Source of the DNA: CAZVEV01 sp964625865
GTDB taxonomy: Bacteria; Planctomycetota; Phycisphaerae; SM23-33
NCBI GenBank assembly: GCA_964625865.1
Contig: CAZVEV010000031.1
Coordinates: 1-35,414 of the forward strand
DNA length: 35,414 nt
Direction of reading: 5' to 3'
Position numbers and translations under genes: made by a program
Shown here: positions 30,316 to 35,414 of the stretch, piece by piece
Numbering within the stretch: position 1 is the first letter of the stretch
Layout of the letters: every line of letters starts with the position of its first letter
Notes under the pieces: model-generated
Told to the model about the DNA's origin: nothing
The model's database searches: none
The model's input: only the letters and a program-made list of their open reading frames with translations

Positions 30316-32148
30316 ATGCTTTACTTGACCATGAACATGAGTGAAGACTTCTTTGCAAGCAGTGATACCGGGCGCAGCGGCGCGCCGCTGAAACACGTTC
30401 AGACGGTGACGTTCGACCAGCCGCTGGCGCTTGAACGCGGCGGGGCGCTCCAGCCCGTAACGGTGGCCTACGAGACGTACGGGCGACTCAGCGACGCGCG
30501 GGACAACGTCGTGCTGATCTGCCATGCCCTCTCGGGCGACTCGCACGTGGCGGCCCACGACGCCGACGACGATCCGGGCTGGTGGGACCTGGCCATCGGG
30601 CCGGGAAAGATCATCGATACCGACACGTACTTCGTCATCTGCCCGAACATCCTGGGCGGTTGTCGGGGCACGACGGGGCCGGGCAGTACGAACCCGGCTA
30701 CGGGCAGGCCGTTCGGGGCCGAGTTTCCGACGATTACGGTCGGCGACATGGTGACCGTCCAGACGTGGCTGCTGGACCATATGGGCATCGACAAACTGCT
30801 CGCGGTCATCGGCGGGTCCATGGGCGGCCACCAGGCGCTGCACTGGGCCGCCGCCCACAGCGACCGCACGCGCGGCGTGATTCCGGTTGCGACCTCGCCG
30901 TTCCTGTCCAGCCGGTCGCGGGCGTTCGACATCGTCGGCCGCAACGCTATCCGCCGGGATCCGAGCTTCCACGGCGGGCAGTACTACGACAAGGACACCG
31001 GGCCCGAGGTGGGCCTGGCGATCGCGCGGATGATCGGGCACATCACGTACCTGTCGGTCGAGGCGATGCAGAAGAAGTTCGGCGACGACGGGGCGCCGCG
31101 CGACGTGCCGGTCGACTTCGAGAAGGCGTTCACCGTCGGGTCGTATCTCGGTTTCAAGGGCGCCGAGTTCGTTGAGCGGTTCGACGCAAACAGCTACGTC
31201 GCGCTGACGATGGCGGTGGACCTGTTCAACCTCGGGCGCAGCGCCGAGGCGCTGGAGTCCGCCCTGGGCGAGACCTCCTGCCGTTGGCTGATCATGAGCT
31301 TCACCAGCGATTGGCTGTTCCTTCCGGCCGAGTCGCGCCAGATCGTCGACGCGCTGATCCGGACGAACCGGCCGGTCAACTACTGCAACGTCCGCAGCGA
31401 GTGGGGCCACGATGCGTTTCTCCTGCCGTACGACCTGGACGGGTACGGCGGGCTGATCCAGGCGTTCCTGGCGAACCTGAGCGGCAACGGCGGTGACACG
31501 GCGCTCGCGCCGGAAGACGGGGACCATCACCCGGCGAGCATCTTCCATCCGTCGCATCCGCAGCGGCTCGACACTGAGCGGATCGTCGGGCTGATTCCGC
31601 CCGAGGCGACCGTGCTGGACCTGGGGTGCGGCAACGGGGAACTGCTTGCCGAGCTGGCCGCGCGCGGGCACCGGCGCATCATGGGCGTCGAACTCGACCA
31701 GCAGGCCGTCATCGCCTGCGTCGGGCGCGGCGTCAACGTTGTCCAGGGCGACCTGAACGAAGGGCTCGACGCCTTTGGCGACAAGCAGTTCGACTGCGTG
31801 GTCGTCTCGCGAACACTGCAGGCGGTCATGGACGTCGAACGCCTGATCGACGACATCCTGCGCGTGGGCAAGCAGTGCATCGTGAGCTTCCCGAACTTCG
31901 GCTACTACAAGCTGCGCGAGATGCTCTACACCGAGGGCCGGGCCCCCGAGGCCCCCGGCGTGCTCAGCCACAAATGGTACAACACGCCCAATATCCGCGT
32001 CCTGTCGATCGCCGACTTCGAGGACCTCTGCCGCGAGCGAGGCATCACCGTCCACCAGGCGATCGCACTGGACACCGAGAAACAGACCGAAGTGACCGAC
32101 GACCCGAACCTCACCGCCGACCTGGCGATCTTCGTCATCAGTAGATGA
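30316..32148 (+). CDS. metX: MetX-MetW fusion: homoserine O-acyltransferase and methyltransferase-like partner
   Basis: A 610-aa two-domain protein. Residues about 20-390 are a MetX alpha/beta-hydrolase: nucleophile S168 in GGSMGG, D332 in FTSDWLF, H365 in EWGHDAF. MetX transfers an acyl group (acetyl or succinyl) to homoserine in methionine synthesis. Residues about 420-610 are MetW, a class I SAM-fold protein (VLDLGCGNGELL near 434-445, YYKLREML, NTPNIRVLSI). MetW is normally a separate, adjacent gene thought to help MetX; here it is fused with no linker domain. The start at 30316 is one of three nearby in-frame ATGs (also 30331 and 30337), all with weak Shine-Dalgarno sites. The gene ends 1 nt before the convergent phosphodiesterase-like gene. 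Confidence 0.92.
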   Translation: MLYLTMNMSEDFFASSDTGRSGAPLKHVQTVTFDQPLALERGGALQPVTVAYETYGRLSDARDNVVLICHALSGDSHVAAHDADDDPGWWDLAIGPGKIIDTDTYFVICPNILGGCRGTTGPGSTNPATGRPFGAEFPTITVGDMVTVQTWLLDHMGIDKLLAVIGGSMGGHQALHWAAAHSDRTRGVIPVATSPFLSSRSRAFDIVGRNAIRRDPSFHGGQYYDKDTGPEVGLAIARMIGHITYLSVEAMQKKFGDDGAPRDVPVDFEKAFTVGSYLGFKGAEFVERFDANSYVALTMAVDLFNLGRSAEALESALGETSCRWLIMSFTSDWLFLPAESRQIVDALIRTNRPVNYCNVRSEWGHDAFLLPYDLDGYGGLIQAFLANLSGNGGDTALAPEDGDHHPASIFHPSHPQRLDTERIVGLIPPEATVLDLGCGNGELLAELAARGHRRIMGVELDQQAVIACVGRGVNVVQGDLNEGLDAFGDKQFDCVVVSRTLQAVMDVERLIDDILRVGKQCIVSFPNFGYYKLREMLYTEGRAPEAPGVLSHKWYNTPNIRVLSIADFEDLCRERGITVHQAIALDTEKQTEVTDDPNLTADLAIFVISR

Positions 32149-32149
32149 G

Positions 32150-33643
32150 TCACTTTCGCAGCGGGAACGGGCTTCCGGTCAGGGCCTGCATGTGCCTGGG
32201 GATATCGGCGGAGCGCATGACCGGCGGCAGCGGGCCGGCCGTGGACATGATGAAGGTCACCGAGTTGCTGTAGTTCAGTCCGCCGTGGGTCGAGGCGATG
32301 TCGACGAAGTACGTCATGCTCGCATCGCCGCTGAAGAATCGGTCGGCCAGCGACGCGATGACGTCCGGCCTGTGGGTCGCCGTCGCCTGGTGCGCCCGCC
32401 ACAGACGCTGGAGCGGCGCGGGATACTCATGCCTCGCCGTCGTGGCCAGCAGGGCATCGGCGGTGCGGAAGCCCTCGGCGTCGGCGGGTATGGTCGTCAG
32501 CAGCCGCGAGAGCTTCAGCGGATCGCCCGAGACCGGGGCGTACTTGTACGATGAGTGCTTGCGGCTGATGACGGCCTTGGCGCCGTTCGGGCCGAGCACG
32601 ATTACCGTGCGGCCTTGGGCGTAGCTGGCGAGTTCAACGCCTTCGGCGGCGACCAGGTCCGCCGCCAGATCCGCCGGACGGTTGGTGGCGAAACTTGCGT
32701 ACGTCACCAGGCCGAAGCGGATCCAGACGGCCGTCTTGGCCTCGTCCAGGCAGCCGGCCAGCCGCCACCCGCGGGATTCCAGGTGGCTGCCCAGATCGAT
32801 CTGCGTCGCGGGCGTGTAGCTGTGGCCGTGGTCGGACAGCAGGGTGACCTTGGTCCGTCCGCGGGTCTCCCAGAGCACCTGGTGGACCAGTTGCTCGACG
32901 CGCCGGAGGCAGCGGTGCTGTCCGTCGGCCCCTTCGCGCGTGCCCACCCCCGCCGAGCCGACCGAGTAGACGATGACCTCCCGTGTTTCGTTGGCGTCGA
33001 AGCGGTCCTTGGCGCCGTTGATCTCGGCGGCAAAGACGGGCCAGGACGCGATGTAGGCCGCCGCGTCCCAGGCCGACGGGGCGCGGAACTGCAGCAGGCG
33101 ATTGTACGGGGCGTTGCGCCCGGAGAGGTACGCGGTGTTGCCGCCCACCATGGTGTTGGCCTTGCGATCGAAGTAGCGGGCCTCGAAGCCGGCGGTGGGC
33201 ACGGTGCCCAGGGCGTCCACAACGCCGAGGTCCGTCATCGACGGGTACGGCGAGACCACGCGCGACGGCGGATGGAACACGCGCAGGCCACCCCGGTCGT
33301 ACCAGCGCTTGAGCAGATCGTACGAGAACCCGTCGAGGATGAGCACGAGATGTCGGCAGCGGTCGAACGGGATCGCGGCGGTCTCCACGTGCGTGTCGAC
33401 AGCGCCGTCGCCGGTGGTGTCGTAGCCCAGCATGGACGCCACGCCGGCCGAATCGACGAACGTGAAGAAGTCGGCTGTCCCGTCCCCGTCGGTGTCGTAG
33501 GCGCCCCAGGCGCCGGTATCCCACGCGGCGGCGGTGTCGACCGGGTAGGGGAAGCTCACGCCCCCGCCGCATCCGGCCAGGGCGAGGCATGCGAGCAGGG
33601 CGGTCAGCGGAGCTGCGGATGTCCTGTTGACAATGGCGGTCAT
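32150..33643 (-). CDS. Phosphodiesterase-like lipoprotein (alkaline phosphatase superfamily)
   Basis: A 497-aa lipid-anchored protein (lipobox LAGC, Cys at 25). Near the N-terminus are two Asp-rich calcium-type loops, DTDGDGTADF (50-59) and DTTGDGAVDT (75-84), like those of thrombospondin type 3 or dockerin repeats. The following domain begins VLILDGFSYDLL (100-111; Asp104 as a likely metal ligand) and has SPYPSMTDLG (131-140) with a candidate nucleophile, and later TLLSDHGHSY, as in alkaline-phosphatase-superfamily phosphodiesterases. The ligand set is incompletely recognisable, so activity is uncertain. It would act outside the cytoplasm. A TTGACA/GATAAC promoter lies just upstream, with a very short leader. 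Confidence 0.75.
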   Translation of the reverse strand: MTAIVNRTSAAPLTALLACLALAGCGGGVSFPYPVDTAAAWDTGAWGAYDTDGDGTADFFTFVDSAGVASMLGYDTTGDGAVDTHVETAAIPFDRCRHLVLILDGFSYDLLKRWYDRGGLRVFHPPSRVVSPYPSMTDLGVVDALGTVPTAGFEARYFDRKANTMVGGNTAYLSGRNAPYNRLLQFRAPSAWDAAAYIASWPVFAAEINGAKDRFDANETREVIVYSVGSAGVGTREGADGQHRCLRRVEQLVHQVLWETRGRTKVTLLSDHGHSYTPATQIDLGSHLESRGWRLAGCLDEAKTAVWIRFGLVTYASFATNRPADLAADLVAAEGVELASYAQGRTVIVLGPNGAKAVISRKHSSYKYAPVSGDPLKLSRLLTTIPADAEGFRTADALLATTARHEYPAPLQRLWRAHQATATHRPDVIASLADRFFSGDASMTYFVDIASTHGGLNYSNSVTFIMSTAGPLPPVMRSADIPRHMQALTGSPFPLRK

Positions 33644-33653
33644 TTCAGGTCCA

Positions 33654-33681
33654 GTTATCGTGATTCGGCGGGGGGTGTCAA
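33654..33681 (-). promoter_or_regulatory. Candidate promoter of the phosphodiesterase-like gene
   Basis: On the minus strand, TTGACA (33676-33681) and GATAAC (33654-33659) are 16 nt apart; transcription would start near 33648, only about 5 nt before the ATG, so the message would be almost leaderless. The divergent purE start lies about 27 nt to the right of the -35. Confidence 0.4.
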
Positions 33682-33707
33682 CGAGAGACCTTTTTCGAGG
33701 AGTTGGT

Positions 33708-34214
33708 ATGACGGCGACAGACGTGACGGTTGGAGTCGTGATGGGCAGCGATAGTGATTTCGACGCGATGCAGCGCTGCCTGAAGCAGTTGGACGCGCTG
33801 GGCATCGGCTACGAGGTGCGGGTCATCTCGGCCCACCGTACGCCCGAGACGGCCCACGAGTATGCAGCCACCGCGATCGAGCGGGGGTTGAAGGTGATCA
33901 TCGCGGCGGCGGGCATGAGTGCGGCCCTGGGCGGCGTGCTGGCGGCCAACACCACCTTGCCCGTGATCGGCGTGCCGATGGCTTCGGGCCCGTTGGTGGG
34001 CGTCGACGCGGCGCTGAGCACGATGCAGATGCCCCCCGGCGTGCCGGTGGCGTGCATGAGCATCGGCAAGGCGGGCGCGACCAATGCGGCGATCTACGCG
34101 GCGCAGATCCTGGCCGGGTCCGACGAGGCGATGGCCGCTCGCCTGGTGCAGTTCAAGGCCGACCAGGCCGCGAAGGTAGCCGCCAAGGACGCGGACCTGC
34201 AAACGAAACTCTGA
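33708..34214 (+). CDS. purE: N5-carboxyaminoimidazole ribonucleotide mutase
   Basis: A 168-aa cytosolic enzyme that converts N5-CAIR to CAIR in purine synthesis. GSDSD at 13-17 and SAHRTP at 41-46 form the active site (His43), followed by AAAGMSAALGG and MPPGVPVACM. The start at 33708 follows GAGGAG by 6 nt. The C-terminal tail KADQAAKVAAKD is normal in length. No purK lies beside it; the next gene starts 5 nt after the stop. Confidence 0.96.
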   Translation: MTATDVTVGVVMGSDSDFDAMQRCLKQLDALGIGYEVRVISAHRTPETAHEYAATAIERGLKVIIAAAGMSAALGGVLAANTTLPVIGVPMASGPLVGVDAALSTMQMPPGVPVACMSIGKAGATNAAIYAAQILAGSDEAMAARLVQFKADQAAKVAAKDADLQTKL

Positions 34215-34219
34215 TCGAT

Positions 34220-35083
34220 ATGATCTGGGCGTATCTGGCGCTGAACGTTTGTGTGATCATGGCGGCGGCGTACGTCCGCTATGACGCGGCGGCGCTGCGA
34301 TTCGCTGCCCCGATTGCGATGGCGCCGGCGGTGTGGCGCTGGACAGTCGCAGCGGCAGGGGCGCTGTGCGCGGGGGCCGCCCTGGCCGGCCGAAAACGCC
34401 TGGTCCGCAGCGCCGAGCCCCGGCGCGCGCTGGCTGAACTGATGCTCCTGCCCGCCGCGGGCATCCTGCTGTGGGGGGGTCTGCCCCCGAAGATCCTCGA
34501 CTACAGCCTCGTCCACTGGTCCTGCATCGCCGTGCTGGCCGGCGCGATCGCCGGGTGCATCTGGCGCGATCCGTGCGGCGCGGGCGACCTGGGCCTGACG
34601 GGGCGGAACTTCCGGGGCGCGGCGCGGAGGCTGGCGATCCCGACGGTGATCATGGCCGCCGCCCCCATCGTTGCCGCCGCATTCGTGGGCACGGATCTCG
34701 GCGCCGAGGGCAGGGGCGTCGGTCGAGTCGCGCTAGGTCTTATGGGATACCCGTTCTACGCCTTGGTGCAACTGCTGATCTTCCAGGTCTTCCTCGTCCC
34801 GCGCCTCGCGCGCCTCTGCGAATCCACCGCTGCCGTCATCGCCGCCGCCGCCGCGATGTTCGCGCTGATGCACTGGCCCAACCCGCTGGTGATGGCTGCC
34901 TGCGGCGCCGCCGCGGCGGTCTGGACGTGGGTCTACCTGACCCGCCCGAATGTCTACGCCTTGGCGATCTCGATGGCGCTGGCCGCCGTGTCCTTCAGCC
35001 AGGCCCTGCCCCACGACCTGACCCATCACGTCCGCGTCGGCCCCATCTACGTCCACCGGCTCGTCCAACGCGCGGCCGGTTAA
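34220..35083 (+). CDS. CPBP-like membrane protein with lost catalytic glutamates
   Basis: A 287-aa protein with about eight hydrophobic segments. The region LLIFQVFLVPRLARL (about 185-199) then FALMHWPNPLVM (about 214-225) follows the pattern of CPBP (Abi) intramembrane proteases, whose motifs are EExxxR and a later His. Here the two Glu are replaced (IF in place of EE), while His at MHWPNP remains, so it is probably a non-proteolytic relative. The tail HDLTHHVRVG is His-rich. It follows purE by 5 nt and likely shares its transcript. The ATG at 34220 is set by the length and by the first hydrophobic segment; no strong Shine-Dalgarno is present. Confidence 0.7.
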   Translation: MIWAYLALNVCVIMAAAYVRYDAAALRFAAPIAMAPAVWRWTVAAAGALCAGAALAGRKRLVRSAEPRRALAELMLLPAAGILLWGGLPPKILDYSLVHWSCIAVLAGAIAGCIWRDPCGAGDLGLTGRNFRGAARRLAIPTVIMAAAPIVAAAFVGTDLGAEGRGVGRVALGLMGYPFYALVQLLIFQVFLVPRLARLCESTAAVIAAAAAMFALMHWPNPLVMAACGAAAAVWTWVYLTRPNVYALAISMALAAVSFSQALPHDLTHHVRVGPIYVHRLVQRAAG

Positions 35084-35414
35084 CTGGTAGGGCGTGGGCC
35101 AAAAAAATAAAACCAAAACAAAAAAAAAAAAAACCCCCACGACCAAAAAAAAANNNNNNNNNNTTTTTTTTTTTTTTTTTTTCTTTTTTGTTCCTCCGCG
35201 TCTTTCTTCTTACCCCCCCCCCCCCCCCCTACGGAGTCCCGCGTCGCGTCGTTCCCAGTTAACCAATTAACCAGTCAACCAGTTTTTGCCCTTGCGAGTT
35301 GCCCCTCACATCCCCAAATCGTACGGTCCCTATGGACGTTGGTTTCGTGCCGCCACGTGCGGCCTGGTGCGATGTGTTGGAGGGCTGATCATGTTCAAGC
35401 GGTAGTTCATGCTG
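35084..35414. other. Non-coding end with scaffold gap and simple repeats
   Basis: TAGGGCGTGGG begins at 35093, apparently the left arm of the TAGGGCG palindrome, and then the sequence turns into A-rich, N (35154-35163), T-rich and C-rich runs that look like an assembly artefact. From 35257 three near-tandem copies of TTAACCA-type 8-mers follow (GTTAACCA, ATTAACCA, GTCAACCA). A GGAGGG lies 7 nt before an ATG at 35391 that reads MFKR and stops; a gene may begin past the window end. No other gene is seen. Confidence 0.7.

Overview
This is a high-GC bacterial window with short intergenic gaps, many 4-nt start/stop overlaps and GTG starts. Gene content points to a Planctomycetota-like genome of the Phycisphaerae type: a fused MetX-MetW, a short pseudopilin-like protein, tandem MrfA-type helicases, and many small secreted or lipid-anchored proteins of unknown function. 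The phylum is an inference from gene style; there is no rRNA or marker gene to prove it. I found no tRNA, rRNA, CRISPR array, transposase, integrase or phage gene.

Layout. (1) 201-4736 (+): M48 metalloprotease, short-chain dehydrogenase, 53-aa lipoprotein, a pentapeptide-repeat protein with a potassium-channel-like pore, and a small secreted protein. (2) 4777-6909 (-): the most interesting locus. A Tat-type exported protein carries four exact TTxxxxEE repeats plus one degenerate copy, and is followed 16 nt later by an ATP-grasp ligase. That is the arrangement of an omega-ester peptide (graspetide) system. Just upstream, on the same strand, is a compact predicted small RNA with a near-consensus promoter, two hairpins with C7 and C8 loops, and a U-tract terminator. 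(3) 7171-12770: two coupled membrane/anchored proteins, a LigD phosphoesterase-like protein, a lipoprotein, a secreted protein and adenylosuccinate lyase. (4) 12907-14414: pseudopilin-like protein, an antitoxin-like gene with only the first codons of its VapC partner left, and a DUF433/DUF5615 pair. (5) 14506-18321 (-): murD behind two M16 peptidases, one lacking the metal site. (6) 18500-21829 (+): gpsA, a THUMP-like methyltransferase, a 51-codon ORF and a membrane-anchored retropepsin-like protein. (7) 21835-29917: a VapC toxin with a small downstream partner, bracketed by a 57-bp duplication of the adjacent helicase 3' end; two tandem MrfA-like helicases; a transglutaminase-like peptidase; and an MrfB-like exonuclease. 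Together these look like a DNA-repair island. (8) 30316-35083: MetX-MetW fusion, a phosphodiesterase-like lipoprotein, purE and a degenerate CPBP-type membrane protein.

Several families of long imperfect palindromes sit between genes. One family, ending in TAGGGCG, abuts gene ends so closely that its TAG serves as the stop codon. Two assembly gaps (21884-21894 and 35154-35163) fall in or beside such elements. Functions are assigned from motifs and recalled family features; no database search was possible.
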